Shown here: positions 44,638-54,066 of the stretch, in pieces
Numbering within the stretch: position 1 is the stretch's first letter
How the letters are laid out: each line of letters begins with the position of its first letter
Assembly: GCF_947507565.1 (NCBI RefSeq)
Contig: NC_089179.1
Span: 1,240,681 to 1,304,680, forward strand
Length of the DNA stretch: 64,000 nucleotides
Reading direction: 5' to 3'
Source: Oscarella lobularis
Lineage: Eukaryota > Porifera > Homoscleromorpha > Homosclerophorida > Oscarellidae
Program-made: the position numbers and the translations under genes
The notes under the pieces: model-generated
Seen by the model: the letters and a program-made list of their open reading frames with translations, nothing else
What the model was told of the DNA's origin: nothing
The model's database searches: none

Positions 44638-46784
44638 TAGCAGTCATTTTCATTCGATTCCTGATAGAAGTCTTCACTGTAAAATTCGACGGGATCTTCG
44701 GGAGACGTTTCTCTGTAATAGTCCTTTGAAAGCAAAAAAAGAGGAGTGAACGTGTGACACTAGGTAACTTTGAAACTCACCTGCGAATACGTTGGATCTT
44801 CGCCGTATTCAACGTCTTCAGGAGAAACTTCCCGAGAGCCTGAAACGCGCATCCCATGAGCGAAAGTTGATCAACGACCACTCTCCCTCTCTCTCAAACC
44901 TGGTTCTTCTGATGGACTCAAGTCTGCCGCTTCCGAGTTCAAAAGATTCACAGTCGACGCCGCGTCAAAAGCTCCAAGCCTGCAAATTGCAGGTACCGTA
45001 TAGCGAACTCCGTTTACCGACCCCTCTCACTCACGTTGCAGTTTGCTTCTTTTTCTTCCTCACAAACAGCTGCGCCAGCTGATTCAACTTCTTCCGCGTA
45101 CCTTCGCAACAGACGCACAGATTAAATAATAAGAACATTTTCACGTGCTACGAGCCCCCTGCGTACTTTTACTCATGTGCTTCAGCTTTTCGTTAAACGT
45201 CAACTCCTCGTGAGGCTTGCCTCCAGGACGATCCACAGCCCTCGCTTCGCCGTCTTCCGCCTCCTCTGCCTCGAATCCAAGCCCGTGCAACGTCGTCACT
45301 TGTTCGGCGGCCGCTGGCGGCGGTGACGACTGCGACGGCGGCGGCGAAGAAGAATCTCTCAAGGACGCCGTCCTTCTTCGCTCCTCCCTTTCCTCTTCAT
45401 CTTCGCGATACCGCTCTCGACCTGTTGAAGGATTCGAGCCTCGACCGACATTTCGGGTCATTGACACCAGCGATCCTCCTCCTGCTCCCGCAGCTACATT
45501 CGGATTCAAGGTCGCCTGACGACGATTGTAGTTCTGATGCATTGCATGCGGACGAGTGGCAGTCGGATGTCGATCTAGAACCAAAAAAAACATAGAAAAG
45601 TCTCTCTCTTTCTCTACTTAGTTAGTATACAGACTTTTTGGTGGATAAACCAGGAGCATGTGATTTCGCGATTGATCTAAGAAGAAGACGACTATTCAAA
45701 TCATCCCAATACAATAACCAATGCGTTGCCGTGCCTCGTTCCAACGATTCGATAAATTCTCGATTGCGTCGCAGCTCCTTCATGAACTCCTCGTTCTGAA
45801 GAAAGAGAGCGACGCGTTCGTCTTCGAGTATTTGCATTCGCTTCTCGGGACTCAGATCGGTCGGCGGCAGAAGCGACGCCGCCGGACCGCGCCCACTATC
45901 GGCCAAGAGTCGATTGAGCGAAGTCGGTCGATACCTAAAGAGAAAAAGACGTCGAGAGGACGATAACCACGAACGTTTTATTAGTAAAGTATTGGATAGA
46001 AACAAAAGGAGGAAAGGAAAACTCGACTGCTGAACGAAGGGGTCCGAACCCCCCTCCGGCGCGATTATACAAGGAGCAAGGCACAGTTTAGACTACACGT
46101 ACAGCCTAGGCCGGCTTCCTCGCGTACTGCTTCTCGCTGCATGCGACCTTCTTATAACGATAAAAACGAGAGGGACACGTCGCGTTGACTGGGAGATCGG
46201 TCGGATGTGAACATCGTTCTCGATCTGGATTACGGAGAATGCGGAACCGGTCTAGACTAAATCCAATCTTAGATGCGTGATCTCCTCCCTCGCTCCCTCC
46301 CTCGCTCCCTCCCTCTCTCCCTCTATAAGAAACGCAACCAGCCGTACCTTCTCGGTTTAGGCAAACGAATGCGAAGAAAGTCGTCCGGGAGCGGGCCGAC
46401 TAACGGCGGATTGAATCCTGACGCCGACATTCGTTGATAATAGATGCCGTCCGACGACGCGAGCGGTCTTGCGACGACGCGGCGACGCGCTGAACGAGAG
46501 GCCGAGGCCGGGGCCGCGACGGATGTTTTGTTGCCGGCAGTCGTTGACATCGTCGTCGTCGTCGATTCCTCGGTGCCCATCGCTACGAGCTGATCGATCG
46601 TCGCGTCGACGGAGCCTTTGTTGGCGCGTAGCACCGTTTCGATGACGTCGTTTTCGATCGACGGGAACATCGACTTGAAGTCGCGCATCGCTTCGTGAAA
46701 GTTGAGTTTCGGCTGACGCGAACTGGACGAGGACGACGCGGCGGCGGCACCGGCGGCGTATTGGGTGGCAGTCGTCGACGCCAT
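44638..46784 (-). CDS. CUEDC1: CUE domain-containing protein 1
   Basis: Ubiquitin-binding CUE-domain protein. Starts MASTTATQYAAGAAAASSSS. The CUE domain is LNFHEAMRDFKSMFPSIEND then VIETVLRANKGSVDATIDQL, with the MFP and dileucine-type elements. Downstream exons carry FNPPLVGPLPDDFLRI, then LEDERVALFLQNEEFMKELR and NREFIESLE, nearly identical blocks to vertebrate CUEDC1, and FNEKLKHMSKST before a basic stretch. The last exons are acidic (SREVSPEDVEYGEDPTYSQD) and end ESNENDC with TAG 44640-44638. Six to seven exons. A (CTCC)n microsatellite lies in the first intron (46286-46324). Confidence 0.88.
46286..46324 (+). repeat. (CTCC)n-type microsatellite in CUEDC1 intron
   Basis: Alternating CTCCCTCC/CGCTCCCTCC units adjoining the exon end; pyrimidine-rich on the + strand. 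Confidence 0.8.
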
Positions 46785-46932
46785 GGAGCGCGAAAGGAAG
46801 AACAGACGACGAGAAGGGACGCGTTGAAAAGGTGTTGCTGCGGTTAATCCGGGGATTCGACTATTATTGTAAATACTTCACGCACCGAAAAAAAGAACTA
46901 TTGCTGAAAAAGTGTGTTAAACATGCTCACTT

Positions 46933-48367
46933 TCAGTAGTGCGGCGTCCACTCCTCCCCGCGACTAAAATCTTCCTCAAACAAAGAGCTAAATATTTTGA
47001 CAATGTCATTGTCAGCCATAGCAATCACAAAATTTCTGTTTGCTTCCACCCAACCGTGCGAGGTGTAAGGCGGAAAAGAAGACGCATCTGGATAATCAGT
47101 AGGCGACCAATTACCTAAAGTAGAGATATCGGTTAGGTATCATCTCTAATAAGAGATAGGCAGAGTCTCTGGTGAATAGCGTCATTTCTTTTACCTGTAC
47201 TCAGATGAACTTCCTTTGAATCAATGATCCATATCTTCTGATGCGAATAGTCATAATAGCTCGGCGTCAGTTGAATTTTCAGTCCGTACTTGTGCAACTT
47301 TTCATAGCACACCTGCGCTGCTTTCCAATCATCCTCACTAAAAATCCTCCGAGACACCAGCAACGTCACATCGACACCAGATCCATTCAGTCTCATCAAC
47401 CCATCGCACAGCGAGTCATCAGTGACCTGATAGATCATCAGTTGAAACGACGTCCGAGCAGTACCAAGTGACTGATTCAACTCGGCCAAGGCAAAATCTG
47501 GACTCGTATACAAGTCAATAACAGAAACAGATTCAACGCTCTTTAGGCCCGTCACATAGGCATTATCAATGTGCCTCGGCGGAGGTATGTCAACAGGCAA
47601 CGTGGCACTATTCGTTATATAGGACATCTGAGATGACGTGTATTTGTTTGTGGGGGCGTAGTCGGTTGCTTGCGCCCAATCGGCGTCGAATACTTCGAGA
47701 ACGAAATCGGCAACGGCATCGCAACCGGCGTCGATGATGACTCCCGCTTCGCGATTGTAGAGAAACGACGTCTTGCTGAAGTTGACCGATGATATCGACG
47801 TTTTCGTGCCGCGATCGACGACGATTACTTTGGAGTGCATGAAAGTGACCGTCGTGAAGTACTTGATTTCGATTCCGTTGAGGTAGAGCCAGTCGAGCGG
47901 CGCGATTTCGTTCGCGCACGTCGGCGTGCCGTAGTCGTTCGTCAGAATGCGAATGGTCACGTTGCGGGCGTGCTTTGCATTGAGGAGCGCCGGAAAAACG
48001 GGAAACGCTTCGGCGCGCGCGTCGCTGAGCGAGCAGCCCACGCAGCTCGTATCGTACTGGGTGCAACCACTCCAGCTCGAAAATCCTATAAATAAATCAG
48101 TGACAGTCATTTTCGATGCAATACTAACTTACCCGGCGCGTAAAGATCTATGGACGTGCTCGCTGCGTTGATGAGATCGACGTAGACTTCGATCGAATGG
48201 TCAGGCGAAAAGAACGGAGTCGCTGTGACTTTGTTTGTGCACGAGACCGGCTTGTGAGTTGACGTATACGTCTTCGTCTGATGATCGTAACTCGGATCTT
48301 CACTGCTAGCTGCAGTCGGACTCCTGCAAAGGCCGGCGACGAGCAACAACGACAAAGCGAGAATCAT
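46933..48367 (-). CDS. Secreted phospholipase D-like protein
   Basis: PLD-superfamily protein. The ATG at 48367 gives a signal peptide (MILALSLLLVAGLCRSPTAA). The first HKD-like motif is HSKVIVVDRGTKTSISSVNF and the second HQKIWIIDSKEVHLSTGNWS; both keep the catalytic His and Lys, and the Asp four to five residues on. Three exons; stop at 46935-46933 (EEWTPHY). The paired N- and C-terminal lobes, SIEVYVDLINAASTSIDLYA and SLGTARTSFQLMIYQVTDDS, each precede an HKD motif. Resembles secreted or luminal PLD3/4-like and mitochondrial-type PLD nucleases; substrate (lipid or nucleic acid) cannot be told. Confidence 0.78.
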
Positions 48368-48489
48368 CCTGTGTTGTTGTCTCACGAAGATAGTCACGAG
48401 ATATTCACGTGATCGTTGCAATCTGCATTACCGGTATTTAGCTAATAGAAATAGAGCCTATAAAAAATCTCAGCAGTGCGGCCATTGAA

Positions 48490-49581
48490 TTAGGCATCGG
48501 AACTTGAATGAACCTCTTGAGTTTCCTTGGAGTGACACAGTACGTACTCAGATAAACGTACGCTGTGAGTCGTGGCACACCGATGCCCCGGTCGGATGAT
48601 ATCCCGAGGAGGCAGCAACTCTTGAGAAGAAAGCCATGGCTGAGAGCAAAGTTGCTTACATTTTTCAAACAATGATTTCAGCTCAAATCCAATCGTCGTA
48701 GAGGAAACGAGCAATTCAATGGCTCCAATTTCAGGCAGAAAGCTAACAAAAGTAACGAAATGAGATAGTTCTCCCCTGGACGTTGTGTGGCTGTTCACGC
48801 TGCAATGGACGAAGGGAGTAAGGCTGACACATTCATAGACTTCATTCAGGTTCAGAGGGTTGCTCATCTTCAAGCAAACATCGGAGGGAGTCCATGAATT
48901 ATAAATGGTGGCAATAGAATGATTTCCAAGTGGCCACAAGATGTGGTATAGCGGATCAATTCGCCCGGCTAAATTGAGTATGATCACGATCTCAGTGTGC
49001 TACTGACTACTATGCTTGCCACTACTTGTAGAGAGGGCTGCTGCTTGTATCATTTCCGCGTTCAATTCTGACAGAGATTCCTTTGATTTGACATAGTACT
49101 CGTATTTTCTCTTTTTTCCGGCGACGCTGACGTGAATCGTCATCCTGAGTTTCGACTCCTCTATTTGACTTTGAGTCTGCCTTACGCTAATAGGATTCCA
49201 GTGCAACTTCTTTTCCGGTAGCAGATAGATAGCCAACTCGACAAACCGACTCTCTGGAAAGATAAGAGTAGAGTTGTACACGGAAAAAGAAACCGCATTA
49301 TGCAGCGTTCCGGGTTAGAGGACAATGCCTGCCGCACGGTCAGCGAACTCGATCGTCACATGCAGTATACCCTTTGTAACGTCGTTATCTTCGTAATAAG
49401 TGACGGCTTTTTCTTTTACAAGCGTCAAGACTAGTTTGCAGTCCATCATCGACTTTCTGAAAGTCTTCTAGCAAAATCTGTGCAAATCGGCGGGATTGCC
49501 GAGCCATTCACTGCATGGTACCTTCCTCTGAACCGTCGTTTCGTATAACTTTGTTTTGCATATCTCCAATGTTTCCGCCAT
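48490..49581 (-). CDS. Unrecognised multi-exon protein, structure unresolved
   Basis: Coding-looking segments on the minus strand: MAETLEICKTKLYETTVQRK (49581 down, helical), MMDCKLVLTLVKEKAVTYYE (about 49447 down), ESRFVELAIYLLPEKKLHWN through KKRKYEYYVKSKESLSELNA (about 49265-49005) and a long last exon (48987-48490) with LAGRIDPLYHILWPLGNHSI and RGELSHFVTFVSFLPEIGAI. The helical N terminus followed by beta-rich segments suggests a soluble subunit of a complex. I could not connect the first two segments in one phase with good splice sites, so the start may lie farther right, near 49760. Family not recognised. Confidence 0.42.
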
Positions 49582-49851
49582 GCGCAGGTACGGCTGAGGG
49601 TGTCAGCAGAAGCAAATCTAGCGTCAAAGTGTTACGGGGTCTTTTTGTAGACCAGATTTGTCTTACCGGACTTTCACTTACCGGACTTTCCCAATGAAAC
49701 TGAAAGATGAAGCCGGAGGCTAGACGATCGCGGCGGCCGGTCCGCGCCAAGTTTAGGTGCAAAATTCTTTGACGACGAACACCCTATTTGTGAATCGATT
49801 CCACGCTGACGGTGCATTTCTGCAAAGTTCTCACTGCCGTACAGTGCTTTC

Positions 49852-52800
49852 ATGGAACGATCCAAACTCGAATCTTTGAAGCGGACTATACATGCCTCCG
49901 TAGCGAGGGTAGCAGCCCTACTTACGTATCTATTTTTTGTTCTGACAATGTTGATCATCTTTCTCCTTGTACCGTACAACTACCAAAACGAACAATACTC
50001 ACAATATCGGCTTACCGCCATCGAAGACGAATTGAAAGATCTGAAAACCAAGTACGACAGTTTGGTGACATTGGCAAAACCGTTAGTGAGCGAAGAAGAA
50101 AATTCCGGATCGGCAAGCCTGCCTTTCCAACAGGACGATTTGCTACCAAAAGAAAAGAGCCGAATTGAACGAAGCGTTAACGACGATCGCGGAAGAATAG
50201 TGCTCGATGATCTTGCAAGCTACGTTATACAGAGATTACAAAATCGCTGCCGTATCGCTTCCTGTGGCACGAAAGGAGACAGAGGCGTGCCTGGAATTAA
50301 GGGAATGAAGGGAGAAAAGGGCGAAAGCGGTTTTCCTGTCGATGTGGCCTACGGTCCTTTATCAGCTAGCGAGACGGGCTTGACAAGACGAAAAGGGGAC
50401 AACGGCGAGAGCTGCAGCACGCCGTGCCGAAGTGACATTCGATTAGCCAATGGCTCGACCGAGTGGGAGGGACGTGTGGAAATATTTCATAACGGAATTT
50501 GGGGCACCGTCTGCGACAACAACTGGGACATAGCCGATGCAACGGTTGCCTGCAGGCAACTGAACAGAGGATACGCGGGAGCATCGCGAGTCAAGCGCGG
50601 CGCTCAGTTCGGCAAAGGCGAGGGAATAATCTGGATGGATAACCTCGACTGCACGGGAACGGAATCGAGTTTGGCCGACTGTTCCTTTTCCGGGTGGGGA
50701 TCCCATCGATGCAATCACAGCCAAGACGCCGGCGTCGTCTGCGTCGGCGATATCCGCCTCGTCGACGGACTTCGACCGGACGAGGGCCGACTCGAAGTGC
50801 TCACAAACGACGAATGGGGAACGGTTTGCGGCGACGACGCCGACGGTAGTTGGAACTGGGCGAATTCCCACGTGGCGTGCAAGCAACTAGGATTCGCCGG
50901 CTTGCGGGAAACACCGATTGAAAATTCCGTCCAAGTGGCCAGTGGAATCATAGCAATGAGTCGACTCGACTGCACGGGCGGCGAAAACCGTCTCGACGAG
51001 TGCTCGTTCGTTCGAAACGATCCCAATTGCAGCCACGCCAACGACGTTCACGTTGCATGCTCCGCCGACATTCGACTCATCAGGGAATCGACGAGCGCCG
51101 CGGCTCTCGGTCACGTCGAAGTTCGACACGACGGAAAGTGGCGTAGCGTGTGCGCCGACGACGATTGGGATCTGAACGACGCTCACGTCATCTGTCGCCA
51201 GCTCGGCTTCGTCGGCGCTCGAGACTACGGGGAAAGTAATCGAACGCTCGGCGGAGGCGACACCAAATTATCCATGACAAATGTTGGGTGTACGGGAGAA
51301 GAGGAGAGTCTCCTCGATTGCCCATTCGTTGAACGACACAGCCGTTGCGCTCATCACAAACACGCCGAAGTTATATGCGTTACGAACATAAGGCTCGTGG
51401 GTGGCTCCCAGCCGGGCGAAGGAATTGTCGAAGTCCTTCGTCGCGGTAAATGGGGTCGAGTGTGTAATCGAGGCTGGGATTTGAACGACGCTCACGTCGC
51501 CTGTCGCCAGCTCGGACATTTCAGGGCGCAATTGTACGGCAACGGAAGCGCCGTCAACACCAATAAAACGTCGAATATTATATGGATGAATGACGTCAAT
51601 TGTCTCGGAAACGAATCCCGTCTTGACGATTGCGAGTTTTCCGGTTGGGGAAAGCACGACTGTCAGCCGGGCGACAATAGCGACAACGTCGCGATCAACT
51701 GCGTTACCGATATCCGACTTTCTGGCGGCGATAGTGACGAACGAGGTCGAGTCGAAGTTCTTCGTAACGGCATTTGGCAATCGGTTTGCGAACGCGGCTG
51801 GGACGTCAACAACGCTCACGTCGCCTGTCGAGAATTGGGATACTATCGAGCGAAAGAGTACAGCGTCGGAACGGCCTTTGGTCGTCGTTTACGAAACGCT
51901 TGGACCCCCGGACTGCGATGCGTTGGAAACGAAACGACGCTCGACGAGTGCGCGCGAGAACCCGGACACTGTCATCGTCACGGCCACAGCGCGGCGGGAG
52001 TCGTCTGCGTGTCGGGCTTGAGACTCGTTGGAGGGACAAACGATCGAGAGGGTCGAGTCGAAATATTGCACGACGGTAGATGGGGCACGATCTGCGACGA
52101 CAATTGGGAGCTGGTCGAGGCGAATATCACCTGTCGTCAGCTGGGTTACAATGAAGCGGAACGATATACGAGTTATTCCAGCTTTGGACGCGGTAGGGGA
52201 CCGACTTGGATGGATGAAATAGCTTGCACGGGGCGCGAGACGCGTCTCGAAGCGTGCCCGTTTCCCGGCTGGGGAATCGAAAGTTGCACGCACCATGAGG
52301 ATGCCGGTGTCATCTGTCTGAAGCCACGAATCCGACTCGTCGGCGGATCGGTGTTGACTGAGGGTAGAGTCGAGGTTTTCATCAACGGTTCTTGGGGAAC
52401 TATTTGTGATACTGACTGGGATGCGACGGATGCCAACGTTGTGTGCAGAGAATTGGGATTCTTGAACCATGGAGGACATTTGGCGAGAAGAGGAGCGACG
52501 TTTGGGCAAGGTTCCGGTCCCATATGGATGAGAAACGTGGCGTGCAAAGGACACGAAACGAATCTCACTGATTGCAAATTCTCCTCCGCTCTGAGTCAAT
52601 GCAGTCACAGTCAAGATGCAGGTGTCGTATGTGGACGCTTAGATATTCGTCTTGTTGGCGGAAGCGGACAGCATGAAGGTCGAGTCGAAGTGTTCTACAA
52701 CAATCAGTGGGGAACGGTGTGCGATGACGGCTGGGATTCAAATGACGCACATGTCGTTTGCAGAGAGCTAGGCTTCGGCTACAACATGGCCACTGCCGTC

Positions 52801-52956
52801 AGCTCAGCTCACTTCGGTCAAGGTTCAGGAAACATATGGATGGACAATGTCAACTGCGGTGGTTACGAGCGTCGACTCTTTGACTGCAGTTTCAATGGAT
52901 GGGGAAGTCACAATTGCGGCCACGGAGAGGACGCCGGGGTTATTTGCAGAGATTAG
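49852..52956 (+). CDS. Type II membrane scavenger receptor: collagen stub plus eight SRCR domains (intronless)
   Basis: 1034 residues in one uninterrupted exon. Cytoplasmic residues 1-19; transmembrane anchor about 20-41 (VAALLTYLFFVLTMLIIFLL); short coiled coil about 52-75; eight Gly-X-Y triplets at about 139-162 (GTKGDRGVPGIKGMKGEKGE); then eight group A-type SRCR domains to the C terminus. Each opens with (D/N/G/R)IRL.GG or similar, and contains (G/V)E(V/I)..(N/D)..W(G/R).VC and a closing C.H..D..V.C. N-anchored, collagen/coiled-coil then SRCR is the layout of macrophage class A receptors (MSR1, MARCO, SCARA5), which have a single SRCR; here there are eight. Probably a trimeric surface pattern receptor. 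Stop TAG 52954-52956. Confidence 0.85.
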   Translation: MERSKLESLKRTIHASVARVAALLTYLFFVLTMLIIFLLVPYNYQNEQYSQYRLTAIEDELKDLKTKYDSLVTLAKPLVSEEENSGSASLPFQQDDLLPKEKSRIERSVNDDRGRIVLDDLASYVIQRLQNRCRIASCGTKGDRGVPGIKGMKGEKGESGFPVDVAYGPLSASETGLTRRKGDNGESCSTPCRSDIRLANGSTEWEGRVEIFHNGIWGTVCDNNWDIADATVACRQLNRGYAGASRVKRGAQFGKGEGIIWMDNLDCTGTESSLADCSFSGWGSHRCNHSQDAGVVCVGDIRLVDGLRPDEGRLEVLTNDEWGTVCGDDADGSWNWANSHVACKQLGFAGLRETPIENSVQVASGIIAMSRLDCTGGENRLDECSFVRNDPNCSHANDVHVACSADIRLIRESTSAAALGHVEVRHDGKWRSVCADDDWDLNDAHVICRQLGFVGARDYGESNRTLGGGDTKLSMTNVGCTGEEESLLDCPFVERHSRCAHHKHAEVICVTNIRLVGGSQPGEGIVEVLRRGKWGRVCNRGWDLNDAHVACRQLGHFRAQLYGNGSAVNTNKTSNIIWMNDVNCLGNESRLDDCEFSGWGKHDCQPGDNSDNVAINCVTDIRLSGGDSDERGRVEVLRNGIWQSVCERGWDVNNAHVACRELGYYRAKEYSVGTAFGRRLRNAWTPGLRCVGNETTLDECAREPGHCHRHGHSAAGVVCVSGLRLVGGTNDREGRVEILHDGRWGTICDDNWELVEANITCRQLGYNEAERYTSYSSFGRGRGPTWMDEIACTGRETRLEACPFPGWGIESCTHHEDAGVICLKPRIRLVGGSVLTEGRVEVFINGSWGTICDTDWDATDANVVCRELGFLNHGGHLARRGATFGQGSGPIWMRNVACKGHETNLTDCKFSSALSQCSHSQDAGVVCGRLDIRLVGGSGQHEGRVEVFYNNQWGTVCDDGWDSNDAHVVCRELGFGYNMATAVSSAHFGQGSGNIWMDNVNCGGYERRLFDCSFNGWGSHNCGHGEDAGVICRD

Positions 52957-53083
52957 TGTCGTACCTGAAGGTCTTGCGCGTTGTCGTTGTCTTGTTTTGT
53001 TGTGTCCGTGTCTGTTTTTCGTCCTGTTGAGCAAAGAAGCATTTCGTCACCTACGGGCGTCGCTCTTCGTGCGTTCCCGACTA

Positions 53084-54001
53084 ATGGCTTCGAATTTCGC
53101 CGACCTGTGCGTCCCAATCGACGAAAACAACGTGCCATTGTTCGAAAAGACCCTAGCCAATTTGAAAGAATTCGGATTTCACGCAGCGGCCGTAACTCAT
53201 CGTCTAGAACTCCTCCAAACGAAACAAACGCCCATTCCTCCGTGTCCAGACAAGTCGACGGTGGCAAAATGGGCCAAACAAAGCGGACTCACCCTGTACA
53301 CGCGACTGACCGTGTCTCTAACCGAAAACAGCCAGTTGCACGCTCTAGCTCAAGAAGCCGTTCGAGCTTACGACATCCTCGCTGTCGAACCGACGACGGA
53401 GAAGCTCTTCTACCGAACGTGCGCATCTCTCGAAGCAGACATCATATCGTTCGACTTCACGCAAAGACTTCTTTTCTTCTTGAAAACTCCCCAAGTGCGA
53501 CAGGCCATTCGAAGGGGAATGTCGTTTGAAATTCTTTATTCTCCTATGATATTGGATGCCGCTGCGAGAAGGAATACGCTCACTGCCGCTATGGAATTGA
53601 TCGAGGCGTCGAAGGGAAAGAACGTCGTGTTGTCGAGTGGATCGAGAGGTCCCATGGACGTTCGTGGGCCGTACGACGTGATGAATTTAGGACTTTTGTT
53701 TGGGTTGAAAGAGGCGATGGCGAAGGAGACCGTGTCTGTGAATTGTCGAGCGGTTATTCGTCGTGCGGTGGCGAGGAGAGAGACGTCGAAAGGAGTGACG
53801 TCGATGCGACGCGTGGATGAACTTGCGGCGGGGGAAGAATGGGTGATGAAGAAGTTGAAGGACGACGATGAAGACAGCGACATTGGGACGCTGGAAAAGG
53901 GAGACTGTGGACAGGATAAAGGTATTGACGAGAAGAAGAATGATTCAGATAGTGAAAACAGTGGTGATGAGTCTATTGCAAAGAAGCCAAGAGTTAGTTA
54001 G
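53084..54001 (+). CDS. RPP30: Ribonuclease P/MRP protein subunit p30
   Basis: Protein subunit of RNase P and RNase MRP (tRNA 5' and pre-rRNA processing, nucleolus). Single exon of 305 codons. Starts MASNFADLCVPIDENNVPLF at ATG 53084. RPP30/PHP-like TIM-barrel motifs: YDILAVEPTTEKLFYRTCAS, LEADIISFDFTQRL, RGMSFEILYSPMILDAAARR and KNVVLSSGSRGPMDVRGPYD-VMNLGLLFGL. The C-terminal tail is acidic (DDDEDSDIG) and ends with a basic KKPRVS. 127 bp after the SRCR stop, same strand, so its promoter must be small or the frame upstream (open from 52847) may be 5' UTR. Confidence 0.92.
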   Translation: MASNFADLCVPIDENNVPLFEKTLANLKEFGFHAAAVTHRLELLQTKQTPIPPCPDKSTVAKWAKQSGLTLYTRLTVSLTENSQLHALAQEAVRAYDILAVEPTTEKLFYRTCASLEADIISFDFTQRLLFFLKTPQVRQAIRRGMSFEILYSPMILDAAARRNTLTAAMELIEASKGKNVVLSSGSRGPMDVRGPYDVMNLGLLFGLKEAMAKETVSVNCRAVIRRAVARRETSKGVTSMRRVDELAAGEEWVMKKLKDDDEDSDIGTLEKGDCGQDKGIDEKKNDSDSENSGDESIAKKPRVS

Positions 54002-54066
54002 ATAATGCGTTTATGACGTCCGAACTCTTAGGTGTATAATCATTGATGTACTAGTAGTATACCTCA

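Noticed and set aside
46030-46070. tRNA T-arm-like sequence (GGGGTCCGAACCCCC)
   Set aside because: No D-arm, anticodon arm or acceptor stem can be drawn around it on either strand, and it lies in a CUEDC1 intron.
50443-52614. Long antisense ORFs within the SRCR gene
   Set aside because: They mirror the repeated SRCR codons on the opposite strand; a by-product of biased codon use.
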